In this document: in pieces, positions 36,665 to 49,400 of the stretch
Position numbering within the stretch: position 1 is the first letter of the stretch
How the letters are laid out: every line of letters begins with the position of its first letter
Origin: Pholis gunnellus
Taxonomy: Eukaryota; Chordata; Actinopteri; Perciformes; Pholidae
DNA length: 64,000 nucleotides
Assembly: GCA_910591455.2 (NCBI GenBank)
Contig: OU342808.1
Coordinates: forward strand, 26,254,122-26,318,121
Direction of reading: 5' to 3'
The notes under the pieces: generated by a model
What the model saw: only the letters and a program-made list of their open reading frames with translations
Told to the model about the DNA's origin: nothing
Database searches by the model: none
Translations under genes and position numbers: made by a program

Positions 36665-37094
36665 CCCGTCACTAAGCCCCGCCCCCCCCACGCTGCTACT
36701 CTGTCAAACTGTCAGAGCTACTTACCATGGAGACCACACTGTCACTAACTGCACTCTCTATTTCAGAGAGAAAGACAGAAACATGCATTTGAAAGATAAA
36801 ATAAAAACAGTTTAAAAAGATAAAGATAGAAGTTAAAGCTACAGACCACAGTGTGAAAGTGAACCAACTCTTCAGTTTTAGAAACTCTCCTTCCAACCTC
36901 TCCGGGTAACAAGTATCACTATTACACAATGTTTAGCCACGACCAGCTTCAAATCCACTAAACCAGAACAAAAAAAAATTAAGAAAAATCTGAAACGATT
37001 GCTCGAGAGTCTACAGAGCAGAGCCGGCTAGCTTTGGGACGATGCTACGCTGTGAATGGTCAGTCTGAGTTTGGGGGCGGGACTTAGCGAAGGG
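36665..37094. mobile_element. 430-bp MITE with 22-bp terminal inverted repeats
   Basis: The left end CCCGTCACTAAGCCCCGCCC and the reverse complement of the right end, CCCTTCGCTAAGTCCCGCCC, match except at three positions; both continue with CC. No reading frame encodes a transposase. I could not identify a clean target duplication. It starts about 640 bp upstream of the start codon. A partial relative (GCTACTCCATCAAGCTGTCAG) sits near 33928 in intron 2. Confidence 0.75.
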
Positions 37095-40000
37095 TCTCGT
37101 ACTTTACTTACTGATTACGAACAAAAAACAAACAAGAAATAAAAGAATATGTATAATCATATAACAAGTAGTTTTACTGTCTGTTTGGCTATTTTTTTGA
37201 GCTGTTAAGCATTAATGGTCATAGATAAAATAAATAAAATATTTATCAATCGGTTTGGAATATTTCATACATGTCGTGGATAAGTAATTGTGAAAATATG
37301 TTTACGCATCAAATACGAAATTCCAATTGTCAAATATTCAAAAACCTTGTTTGCATACATGCATCTTATCAGTTGTATGTCGTATTTGACATGTGAAAGC
37401 TTTTCGCATAATGAAAATAAAATAACTTGTGCTGACATTACTGAAGAGAAGAGGAACAGAGAGGAGGGATTGTGACACATTTTAAGTCCAGAAACCTAAA
37501 TTAAGTCATTACTTAAAGCCAATAGCCCTGCTACCAACTCCCATCTTACTCTAACAGCCCTTAGTTTGACCCTCTGGTCTCTTGAGACCCTTAAAAGCTG
37601 CAGTCTACCTTTAAGTAGGTCAATGCCAGTTCAACCAAAGAATGAGTTTACTTCTCAGATTGTTTCATTAGATGGAAGAAGTGAAAGAATCTAATATTTC
37701 ATCAGTAAAATGAAAAAATAATACAAATCTGAAATAAATTAACTTAATTTTGTGTAACAGATCGTTTTTATTATTTTATTTTAAATAATCTTGGGGCCCC
37801 TGGTTGATGTCACATGTTAATACTGATATTAGTAGTAATAATAATAATCATAATGGCTACCCTTCCTCATCTGAACACATGGTGGGACAGGAGAACAAGG
37901 AGAGGCACTCTTCCACAACTCAAACTATAATGAGAAAAAAAGAGGAGCAGACACTAATAATACTGCAATACATGTACACTATGAAATATATATATTTAAA
38001 TCAAAGAATTAGACACTGATTATAACTACAATAACTCTGGATTTTGGAAGAAATGTCTGTTTTTGTTTGGCAGAAGATGCTTTTATTGACATGAGGCGCT
38101 TTGTTTTCTCCTTTACTGTACTCTGCAACATTTCTCATGACTGCGAGTCTTCAAATATTCAAACAACTTAATTTTCTCATTTGAACTGTGTGAACTCTCT
38201 CATCTGACTAAAAAAGCTCCAGAGAGCGAGAGCTGCATGTGAAACATTTAGCAATCATCTCCAATAATATGAGCTGCATGTAGTCCGCCTCATTACCGAC
38301 CGCACGCCGCGCCCACCTCACCCTCTCACTCTGGGTCCGTGTCAAGGCTCTCTCGGGTAGAACATGTCATGCCTTCACAAGAAGAATGGCTCAGTGGGAG
38401 CGTTTGAATATTAATACAGAAACTCAGGGACACCTGCGCCCAACCGGGATGAATGCATGAGCGTAAATGTCTCCAAGCCGGCCGAATCAATGCTCCATGC
38501 ACACACATTCTGAATCGTAATGACTGAATTCATGAATATTGATGGCTTCACGTGAACATGTGCTGCTGTGATACACCTCCAACCTGCCAGAAGGTGCGGA
38601 GTGTGATACGGTTTGATTTTCCCAGCAGCTGAGAGGAATACTCAGATCCTCCAAAGTAAAAGTACCAATACAGGACTCGTCTCTAACTTTTTTGGTCACT
38701 TTTATATTTTGGGTATTTTAAGATGCTTTAAGTTGAACGTTGGCTTAATAATGAAAATGTGTGTGTTGACTTCACAAACTTCCCTTTTGGTTTTTAGTTC
38801 AGGTGCATCCTTGTCAGTTGAATAAATGTTAGTTTGTCATTTTTGATGTGTGAGTTGAACTTTCACCCCCCACAGTGAAACAACTCGTCTCTAAAACAGA
38901 TCCATGTGCGCTCACAAGTAACACACCAACGCACACGCAGCGTCGTCTGGTTTCAGTTCTGCCTGGAACAGCAACATTCAAATATCACTAATGCAACACA
39001 TATTTAAATTGATTGTTTATTATGGGGTGCACGTTTGGCTGTTTGCGTTCATTTCTTATTAGAAAAGTGGTTACAACTGGTGGCAACAAAAGGCCGAGAA
39101 TTGGTAGCAAATTTCTCAAATTAGTGAGACCCTTAAAAAAAACACTGACAAGTAAGAACTTGTTTTGCAGAATAAGCTCCCACTGTGACTGACATCATAT
39201 CAGATATGTTACTTAATTATCATTGGGGATGGAGTAAGTTGTTTATTCCAAAGGGTCCTTCAGAGGGGGGGGGGGGGGGGGGGGGGACAAAGATAAATGG
39301 GAGAGGAAAGAAGAAGAAAAACTAAGTTCTGCCACAAACAACTTATTCATAAAGCACCTGACAACAGCAGATGTCACAAAGTGCTTCACAATGACAGATA
39401 AATAAGAAGACATGAAATGCAGATACCAAGCCTCCGCCTGAGGGTAAAAGCAGTGTTGAACTTTCTGGAGTGAAAGTAAAGTACATAGTGTATAGAAATA
39501 CTCCTCAGGTAAAGGGTTTCACTTCTTACCGTTTCACTTCTTACCGTTTGATTTGAAGCTGAAGTTTTCACTGTCAAGAACTCGAAAAAAAGTTGCAGCA
39601 GCTTTTATACAGAGCTGACCTCCACTAGAAAGAAATCTCCCAACATTTTTTAACAATGAAAAAGATGTAGGAGGACATCGGTGGGAGGCGCTTTTGTTCA
39701 AAGGTTAGAGGCCTTGCTCAAAGGCACCAGCACAGATGAGGGGAAACATGAAAGGAGATCAAACCTTCGTCAGTCCTGCAGACAGACGTATACTCGGACG
39801 ATGCTCGGATTGATTTTCTTTTTCTCATATTTGCTCATTTCTTTATGTGTAATGTATAAAGAGCCAGACAAGACAAAGAGAATGAGAACAATGTGGATTT
39901 TATCTTCTAATCAGACATCATTATACAGCCGTCTTTCAGAGATTCGTCATATGTAATTAAGTAATTAGAAGTCTGGAAAACACTTTACAGACAGGAGAAC

Positions 40001-40097
40001 AAAAGAGACAATTATAAGAATCATACAAAAAGTTTGACGCAAAGCTAAAGAAGGGAGGCTCTTCCAACGTCCAAATGAAAAGTGACATGAAGACACA
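37095..40097. other. Upstream intergenic sequence, no gene seen
   Basis: AT-rich unique sequence with a short hAT-like MITE fragment (38628-38680) and a 22-G homopolymer at 39265-39286. Frames are short and without domain similarity. Confidence 0.6.
39265..39286 (+). repeat. G22 homopolymer
   Basis: Twenty-two G in a row. Homopolymer length is unreliable in assemblies. Confidence 0.85.
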
Positions 40098-40168
40098 GCT
40101 CCAGTATGACCAGTACATGGTCCAGTACATGGTCCAGTACATGGTCCAGTACATGGTCATACTGGAGC
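40098..40168. repeat. 12-bp tandem array enclosed by perfect 15-bp inverted arms
   Basis: Left arm GCTCCAGTATGACCA (40098-40112) is the exact reverse complement of the right arm TGGTCATACTGGAGC (40154-40168). Between and overlapping the arms are four copies of the 12-mer CCAGTACATGGT, itself rich in GTAC palindromes. Confidence 0.95.
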
Positions 40169-42203
40169 ATGGAGGCTTGTCATCACAGGAGAACATGCAA
40201 GACATCTCAAGAACACAGTTGGGAATTGATCTTTTCTGACCGTTAATTGATTTTCATTGTTGATTAATCTGCCGATTAGTCGTTTGGTTTATAAAATGTC
40301 ATAAAATGGTCAAATAAAATCGATCAGTGTTCCTGAAGCTCAAGAAGACGTCCGCAGACTTCTCGTTTAGTCCAAACCTCAAAGACATTCAGTTTACCGT
40401 CATAGAGGAATAAAGAAACCAGAAAGTATTCACATTTAAGAAGCTGGAATCAGAGAACGTTGAATTTTTTTTCTCCTTAAAAAAAATCTACTCAAAGCAA
40501 TAAACCGATCATCAAAATAGTCCATAATAATAATAATGTAATACAACTAATCGATTAATCTTTGCAGCTCGATCCAAAACAGCGAGTCCTCCCGGGGAGC
40601 ACCGAGATGTGAGACGCTCTTAAACTGGAGCTAAAGCTGTAGACTTGAGTGTGACTGAAGGCTTAAACATGCAACCCTGGTCTTCATGACAATATACAGG
40701 ATTTTAGGACACAAGAATAAAGACTTGAGACCGACTCGGACATGACTGACTTCAAACTCGATTCCCTTGAAAGTCTGACTCAGCTTTAAGTGAAACATGA
40801 CTCCACACGGGCCTCTGCAATGACAGGACGATTAACGCAGCTCCAATAAAGTCTTTGACTTTCATTTTGCTCAGGAACACTCGTGACTTGGATTTGACGT
40901 CGTAAAGGACTTGAGATTTGATTCTGGACTCAAATGCAAACTCAATTTCAATGTTCACACTGAAATATAATAACGTTAAAACAAAGCTCGTATCAATACA
41001 GACGTCTGTAAACTGAAACAGCTTCTGGGCAAGATTGAGACCAGACGTCTAGACAAGTGTTTTATTGACAAGCTCCGGATTCACCGCTTCACTGTAGACG
41101 AACCGAAAACAAGAAAATCCAACAAATTCATCCCCAAGTTCCCCCCCCCCCCCCGTGGTTAGTAGAGAGAGAGAGAATGGACTGTCGGACTGATGGAGTC
41201 CCGAGACGCTGTGTGAGTCTGCAGCATCACATATGGAAGACACATGATCATATATCACTGCTTTTATTGGGCACAACGAAAGGGCTGTTAGAGGGCTGTG
41301 TCAAGACATTCTGTTCATTTTCCCCTCCCTCCCTCTCTCTCCCTCTCTTTCTCTCTCACTCTGCACTGCCATGACACGAAGCTGCCTCCTCATTCTGCTG
41401 CAGAATTCATTAAATGACTCGATAAGTCAGAGGGGAAAAATAACAAGCCTAGCTGCCGTCCTTGTTGTTGTATGTGATTGAGTCTGCCTCGCGGCTCGGC
41501 CTGTAGGTGAGCTGCCGGCAGATAAGGAAACCTAATTAACTAGCACATCTGCACGCCTCATGGCCCGGGCGCATTGGGGAAGAGGAACCGGCAGGGGAAA
41601 GGTGAGAGAAACTAGGTGACGGGGTTGGCTCTAGGCGAGGTGAAAGGGGGGGGGGGATAAACAAGGGTCCAAAAGGTCTAGACTGAGTGTACGGTGATGA
41701 AGAACAGCGAAGAGAGGAGGGCAGCATGAGAGGGAGACGAGCGTGACCGAGGCAAAGGTTTTGTTAGTGTGTCAACATCCTGTTCATCCGTGACCCGCCG
41801 CAGTGGACCCTCGGACTTCCTTCATCTGGCCTCTCAGAGTCCCACATCTGGTCTTGCTCGCAACCAGAGATCCAGACAAATAAGTTGCTGTTACAATTGG
41901 CAGCGAATCACAAGAGGCAAAATTGAAAACAGGCCCGTGCGGCACAATTGGATTTGTATGCAGATAGTGTGAAACAGGATTTTACTGGAGAGGCTACAAG
42001 GAGGGAGTTTATGGTTTCTTTTTTTTTGGGGGGGGGGGGGGCGGGAGGAGAAAGTGAAAAGATTGCTGTCATTACATTTTATATGGGCTCAAAACAACAG
42101 CAGGACCCCCCCGCCCCCTTATTTCCTGTTGTTCATGCTGTTCCAATAAAACTCTCCCTTCCTACTCTCGTGAACTTCTTCTGTCGCTTCTATTCTGTGA
42201 CAC
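40169..42203. other. Upstream intergenic sequence, no gene seen
   Basis: Unique sequence with C/G homopolymers (about 41143-41154 and 41647-41656), a CT-rich stretch (41322-41360) and a more GC-rich part around 41450-41760. The segment 41395-41560 has several GATAAG, ATTA and TAATTA strings and lacks repeats; it looks like possible conserved non-coding DNA but cannot be judged from one genome. Confidence 0.5.
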
Positions 42204-42382
42204 AAAGTAAATTACTACGTCTACTTAATGTACTTCAGTACAATTTAAGTTTCTGCTACTCTCAAATACGACATTTATTTGACAGCTTTAGTCAGGAGGT
42301 GAGACCACGTAGTACGTTTACTTGTAAAGGAGTACATTGTGCTGCTTAAAAGTAAAAGGATCTGAGTACTTATTCCACCATC
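42204..42382 (-). mobile_element. hAT-like MITE, second copy (partial, inverted)
   Basis: It ends in GAGTACTTATTCCACCATCG and contains 'GTACTTCAGTAC' and 'TTTGACAGCTTTAGTCA', which match the reverse orientation of the family at 15230-15485. The left end is not clearly preserved. Confidence 0.65.
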
Positions 42383-43365
42383 GATGTAATCGTTAAATTA
42401 TGCTAAATTATATCGACCACATTTTACTCTTCATGTATAATTAGAATGAAGTGAAACATTTGCTACATGTTCCGAGGGCAGGGTGCCAAATGCGATCAAA
42501 TTAAGCAACTGTCCCTCGCAAATATTACGTGTACTCTTTTATACTTACTCGCTACACTTTCTAATCTAAAAGAAAAGGCATCTGCACATCTGGAAATGTC
42601 TTAAAAGGCAATGACTCTTTGTTGGTTTCTTGTGTTTTTCAGCAATGATTCAGCAACACGGAACATTTTTGCCAGATATTTACAAGGAGCAGACAAGAAA
42701 AAGAAAAATGTAATCTGCGGTGAGAACCCATTGTTTCCAAAGTCTTTTAATTGCAGCCCCGTGCGTGCCTCGGCTTTAGGTAACTGGCACTCAGGCAAAG
42801 AAAATGAATACATAGCTCTAACACGTGAGCGTAATTCGTATAATTCTACAGAGTGAGAGCAATGCCCATGAGAGGACAGAGCCATCAGAGAGTCCAGACA
42901 AAGAGGGGAACGGCTAACCTAATTACAAGACGGAGGTATGTGCTTTGAAAGGTGGTTTTCTCTAAAACGACAACTATCGGCGCGTTCGAACAATGCTGAC
43001 CCCCACTTGCATTATAAAAGGGGGCAAGCCGGGCCGTTTCGTAGAAGGCATCTGGATTGTTTTCTTTTCTCTCTTTCACGCTTTTGTCCCGAGACACAAA
43101 AAAAACGCCCCGAAAACAATGACTTGTGACGTCTGACGGCGAAGTTATGCCGGAGTCACAATGTGCATCTAGGTGGTGAGCCGAGCAGATGCCCCCAATG
43201 GGGGTCAGCGCCGGGGTTTTTTTTTTGTCCCCCAGTGTCACCACAACAGAGGGAAGGTAGGGCAATAAAATTCCTGGGTGCTAAAAAGAGGAGACATTCC
43301 AGCAGAGGGAGGGCAGCGCTGGGATCTGACATAATTTAAAACATGGTTGTGATATTCTGAATGGG

Positions 43366-43382
43366 CCCCCCCCCCCCCCCCC
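43366..43382. repeat. C17 homopolymer
   Basis: Seventeen C in a row followed by TCCTCCTG. Confidence 0.85.
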
Positions 43383-44371
43383 TCCTCCTGAGTGGACACC
43401 ACTTATTTTTTTGTTTTCTGCGGCTCTTACGTAAGCATGACCGCCCGCTAAATAGGATTGTTTGGGAACAGGAGAGAAATAATGTGTGGGGATGTGGATT
43501 ATCATTAATATTATAGCTTCATGATGAAGAGATTTTCTTTCGAACAGCCTAACACACAACAAACACAGGCTTCATTTTTCAAACATTTTCTCTTTTGTAA
43601 CACTGCAGATCACTTCAGGTTTGTGGAATGTTTTTCATTTTTAAAGACCACTATTGCTTTAGTAATGGATGTATATTTGTTTCATCACATTTGTTCTGTG
43701 CTGGTAAATTCTTAACGTTTTAACTCACTTTTTTCTTTCTGCTCTTCAAACTGGAAAAAGCTCATTTGAACATCTACAATCTCATGACAACTGTGCAGAT
43801 CAAAACCATGCAGGATGATCAAAAGCTCCAGTACAGCAACTATAAAGGGACCTTGGACAGTAGTGAGACTGTTTTCTCACTTGCTTTTCCCAAAGTTAAG
43901 AATTGAACCTCAACTTTAAAGCCAACGTCGGGTCCTTAAAAATAATTATTACACACAATCCCATGACAACTCAAACTGCGAAAGAAGATCTTGAGATATA
44001 ATCGAAAGGTCCAGAACAGCTGCTAAATAGACCTGTTTATGGTAAGAACGTCAACTTTAACTTTATGGTCCCTAAAAGGAAAACAAACAGAGACTAACCA
44101 CATAAAACATGTATACATATGTAAACCTACTACATTAGATAACATTAGGTATAGCGAACATACTGAAAAGTGACTTACTGTAAACTCTGGGGTACGTCCA
44201 GCACAATCATCATCATCATCATCGTTGTATAAATCATTTGCCGATGCATCATGGGTATTTAGTGGAAAAAACAAAGATTCAAATATCATCAAAAACAGTA
44301 AATGAAAAAGAATTCAAGAAAAAGATTTGACTGTATGATTGACAGGTGGTCTCTGGGAACACATAACTGGG

Positions 44372-44378
44372 ACATATA

Positions 44379-44409
<31 letters not shown>

Positions 44410-44424
44410 GTATATATATATATG
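44372..44424. repeat. TA microsatellite with palindromic interruptions
   Basis: TA runs broken by CATA and GTA, giving a near-palindromic block of about 50 bp. Confidence 0.95.
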
Positions 44425-44875
44425 TCTCTTCAGACATATAAAATCCTGTCAAAACAAACTCTCTGCCAACTATGTAGAAAATGTTGTGAATCCTCGAGCT
44501 CGTCACAATAAAAGCCTGAACGCATGTGCTGGTTCCCCTCGTCTCTCTATTTAGATGTAGTTTAGACTCTGATAGCAGACATGAGCCAATCATCCAATGA
44601 GCCCAAATCTGATGTGCAGTAAATATTCTCAGACAAATTTAATCTCCATCTCATGTTTATTTTTTATTTTGTTCCATTTCTCTTTTCTTTATTTCTCTCT
44701 TGTTGATTTTTGGTGAATAGCACATTTGGGCTTATAGAATGTATCATGTGTTACATAAATATAGTATTGCATGTTTCATTAACATCAACTTTCATTAGAG
44801 TTCTGTAAATTTAAGACTAAAATTAAATGTAAATTAATGTTAAATGTGTCTTTTTCTCTCATAATACCATTTCCC

Positions 44876-45233
44876 GTTTACTCAAATACTGGTCTTAAGT
44901 AACATTTTGAGGTACTTTGAGTGTTTTTCTACTTTATGGTACTTTGAACTGTAATACGTTGAAATGGATTAATATGGATTAAGTCTAGACATTAGCTCCA
45001 CGTTTACCACCATATTAAAGCGATGAGCACATTAACGCATCAATTATTATAATCCAGTGATGTCATAAATATGATTCTGAAATGGAGCATTCTGCACAAT
45101 GAGATGGTACTTTCAGTATATTGTATTTTAAAGTAGGATTTTGATATTTCAGCTTTCACTTGTTTCACTGTTTCACTGTTTTACTATTTCTACTTCAGGT
45201 CAAGATCTGAGTACAATACTTCTTCCACCACTG
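44876..45233 (-). mobile_element. hAT-like MITE, third copy (diverged, inverted)
   Basis: It opens near GTTTACTCAAATACTGG and closes with TACTTCTTCCACCACTG. The interior repeats 'GTACTTTGA' phrases. A short fourth fragment in forward orientation sits at about 38628-38680 (ATACTCAGATCCTCCAAAG). Confidence 0.6.
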
Positions 45234-46164
45234 CCGTCTCCTGTTATTCTCCTCATTAAACTTGTTAAAAATAAATCTAAAAAATCAACTGAGTCAGGGC
45301 CTCGGTAGGCGATGCTTCTCGCCATTAATTAGCAGTTTCTCCCCATTAAATGAAGACATGAATGGATCTCTAAGCACTTGGGAATGCAGCCACTGGTGTC
45401 CCCGCTGCATTCCTCGATCCCTCTGCTGTCTCTACGGAAACAGAACCAGCAGAGCCTCTGACAGCCTGTGAATTTCAACGACCCTCAGAGGACTTCCACA
45501 GAGGCAGCAGCCCCCCCACAACGACTCGCTGACCAGTAACATCCTCACGTGGGACTGAATTTAACTCAGAATTCAGAAACACCACGGACACTGTTTTTCC
45601 GCCCGTCTCCACTACACGGATATATGCTGGTTGTCAGGGAGGGGATTCCTTTGAGGACGCTTTTATATTTAAATGAATGCCGGAGTGACGTCAAAGTGCC
45701 TCCAACGAGAGACTTTTAGCACTTGGTGTGAGGCCAGAAGCTGAGCTACTGTTGCTACGCCTGTCAAGCTTTTCCAAGCTGCAGCTTACTGTATGACAAC
45801 CGTGGCAGAATGAACACATGAAATTTAAGCTCATTTTTAGAAACAATGAGTTCAGACAAAAGCAGAGCTTTCATTTTGAGTGTGCAGTCTGATTAAAACT
45901 GCTGCAGCTATAGCTAGCTAATCAACATTAACACGGTAAATTGGAGAAACCTTTTTCCTGGCTGACTTTAATGTTTCCGACTATGAGAACCACGAGAAAG
46001 GTCGAATAAATATATATAATATCTGATAGCTACATACATGATACAATGCTAACTTAGCATTGTGTAATGATGTCAAAAGACTGAGGCTAAAGCTAACAGG
46101 CAAAGTTAGCATCTTCACCAGTTGATGCTTGTAACCCAAATGTTACACTGTGGTAGCCTTCATA

Positions 46165-46400
46165 TCATAGACTGTATGTAAGTGGACGTAGTCGTCGTGA
46201 TGTCACCCGTTGGTTTGTGCACTGGCGATGCGAAGCCTTGAGTTCGGTGATTTCTCCGCCGCCATCTTGAATTACGGCCGTTGCCGTCTAGTTTTCTTCA
46301 CAACCAATAAACGGAGGTTGACCATATTTGGACTGTGGAGGAGTGACGTAGAGACGCCGTATACGCCCTGACTCTCCGTACTACTGCCGGTTAAACTTCA
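46165..46400 (+). repeat. Teleost dispersed repeat ('CATAGACTGTATGTAAG' family)
   Basis: Phrases CATAGACTGTATGTAAG, 'GTGATGTCACCCGTTGGTTTG' (in parts), 'CGAAGCCTTGAGTTCGG' and 'CCGCCATCTTGAATTACGG' mark a repeat widespread in fish introns. Non-coding; the class is uncertain. Confidence 0.65.
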
Positions 46401-49400
46401 TAAAGTGAAAGTTTGTCCAAATATAATTTTTATAACAAATTCTGTTTTGATTTCTGAAGATCTTCTTGAGCCGTTTCTCCTCTGCCCATAATTTGTTTTG
46501 ATTGCATGCAGCTGTGAGCATCTCCTCCGCTTCCTTTGTGCATTATATTGTTTGACAACAGTGTCCATGAACAACACATCCCCACACAAAATCAAGTGTT
46601 TTTTATTATACACACTGATTGTTTTGATTCCAGCGTGAAATCCTGCTCAGAATTAGTATGCAGCATGAGCAGAGATGAATAAAAATAAAGGGGGCCAGTT
46701 TCTCTGAACCCAGTTATAGATCAAAGACTAAACTGTCATTTTCAGACATGATTTGGGATAATCAGAGATTTAGCCAAGTCTTGAATTAATGTTCCCAGTT
46801 TCCTGAAGGATGATTAGAGAGCAGATCCGTTTTGCTTTCATTCTTTTCTGGGTATTCTCTTTATAAATGTGTTCTTTTCTGTGTTTTGTCTTGCCTGCAT
46901 GTTTTCATGCCTCTGATTCCACCAAATGATTGGCTTTTAGTGATGCGCTCCAGTTTTTACGGGCAGCCTCAGGCCGCTGCCACGTGCATGTTCATGCCGT
47001 CACTAATGATGAACACAGGTGGTTGAAATTTACAAAAGTAGTGCAAAAGACGGCTCCAAATCTTCTACAACAACCCGTTTTTCCCGCTGTATGTAATTTG
47101 AATAAACGCTCCAATAATGGAAACAATCTATATTTCATGGTGTAGAGGCACATTACCATGTGTGCAGCTTAAAACAAAACAAAAAACGATCTAGTTCAGT
47201 CTTTAAAAAAAAACATTTGTTTGTACCAAAGGAAATGAGAAGTCAGAATAATTTAGTATAATCATCCCGTGAAGCGTAGATGTATTTATAGCTTTCTCCT
47301 GCCACCATTTATGTTTGCGTCATAAGCTCGAGCTTTTTATTCAGCTGCAGTGTTGCGTCCCATAACTCGCACAATAGGCTCAACTGTACTTACAGAGACA
47401 GTCCTAATCCTTCTTTATAAAAAAGGATGTTTGTGGAGGAGTGATCCTGGGACTCAAACAGAGTTTGTTTGAGTTGCTCTTTAGAAAAAAGATACATGAA
47501 GAACTCTCTTTCTTATAATTCTTCTCATTCAACACTTTGGGCTGGGTTTACATTGTTCATAGTGGTGACAGGAAATAAATAGTTCATCATAGTAAGAACC
47601 AAGCCTCCAGAGAGGCGGATACAAAGATTCATCACTTTACTTTGCAGCTCTGCAGAACGTTTAAGCCTCTTTAAGCTGCATTGTTTTGGTTTTGGACACA
47701 TTTACGGTTTGGTTCGGTGTCCCCGCTCTCGTCAACAAGCAGCTGTTTTGAGCTGACACACGCCGATACAAATCCACTGAGCGCTGCCTGCTCGGCACCA
47801 AATCACAGACAGAAAGTCAGGAGTTCAGCGGCTAAAGAGTCAGATATTTTTATTCGGAGTTGGAAGGAAAAAGGAGCGTAAATATCGGATTAAATTCAGC
47901 AAGTGGAAACCAACCTTACTCCAGATGAATGATAATGTTGCTCTGAGTCCTGTGCATGAGCAGAGTAGGAACTTGTTAAAGGCAATAAGTCAGAGCAGGG
48001 TGTCTGTCAGCTTGTTCTGGAGTTTTTCTGCCCCCTAGTGGCCAGAATTCAATTAGTGCAGCTTTAATGTAATTATGATGTTTCAGAGAAGTGCAAAAGC
48101 ATAGCAGACTGTGACTTATTATTGAACAGTGAGAGAAAAAACGTGTTCTGACTCTGAAGATATGCATCACAATCGTCTGTCTATCAAACGTTAACTTAAA
48201 CGTGGCAAAAAGTAGATCAGTTAAAAACGTAAAACCCTTCAAATTTCAACCACGTTTTATTTTGGGGGTTTTCTCACCTTTGTTGAATATTTATGCAAAA
48301 TTATTCCAGCACATTTTTTGTTTTGTCAGAGCGTTAACTCTCAGTATAAATGTACATGTAAGACATACCGCCTGCTGTCAATCGGTGTTTTTTGTCATCT
48401 CTCACTTCCTCTACTGGGCCACACAAACCTGTGAAACAATGGTGAAGAATTAAGAGTGGAGCGGCCCGCTCTCACCCCCCCGTCTCCCTCCCTGCTTTCA
48501 TGGGTCTCACTTCAACAGAAGAAGCCCGCGGGGGAAACAGCCATAAACTGTGCCCAAACTGTGAAGGAGGTGAATTAGTGGCCCCCATATGGAGTTAGAA
48601 CTAGGTCATGTTGCCTTGTCGGATCGTTTTAAACGCCACGTGGTAAACCGAAGATGAAAAAGACCACCACCCAAGCATTAGTCATCTCCTTAAGCTGCTG
48701 TGTTGTGCATTTTCTCTCCGACTGGAACACACGTCGACAGATGATGTCGACGAGGCAGTTTTACTCCGATTTTGTTTGGAGGGAGACGTTTTTTTCTCCC
48801 ACATAACATTTGTCTTCAATGTATCAGAAATAAGTTTCTTCCTTGGAAGTCTGCGTTAGGAAGAGGTCGGGGTGGGTGGATGGGTGGAACAAACACAGGA
48901 CTTTCACCCAGGAGACCGCTGTCTGTGTCCAGTGTGAAACCAGAAGTTTGAGAACTTATTTAAACGTGACACTAAACGTTACGTACTTCAGCTACGAAAC
49001 AAACACTCATTTTAAGTCAAACCATGATCTTTTCCAAAACCTGAGCACGTTTTTGCTGTGTTTCATTTCACAGTGATAAGTACGTGTTTAAAACTGTGAC
49101 CGCTGTCCAGGAGAAGATGTGTTAACCTTGAAACGCATTTTAGAACGAGTTGTTGTTTGGGAATGTCATTTTTCAGATTTACGGTTGAAGCCTGATGGTA
49201 TTTTAAAGATCTATTTGTCAAAGCTGCTGAATTAATAATAAAATCATGGAGCACAGTGCAAAACAAAAGTTTTAGACACTGATTTAGTGCTTTACCAAAT
49301 TGTCTTCTTATTACAAATTCATTTTTTGGATTAATTGATTTTATGTTTGATCTAAAAAGGGGTAAAAAAAAAATAGTGAGAAATGACACGCAGTGTGAAA

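Larger units (their letters stand above)
42383..44875. other. Upstream intergenic sequence, no gene seen
   Basis: Contains a C17 run (43366-43382), an isolated plus-strand TATAAAAG at 43013-43020 with no exon after it, an ATC repeat near 44208-44223 and a TA microsatellite (44372-44424). Otherwise unique and non-coding by inspection. Confidence 0.55.

Noticed and set aside
43013..43020. TATAAAAG on the plus strand as a promoter of another gene
   Set aside because: No exon, start codon context or homology follows it; an isolated TATA string is weak evidence.
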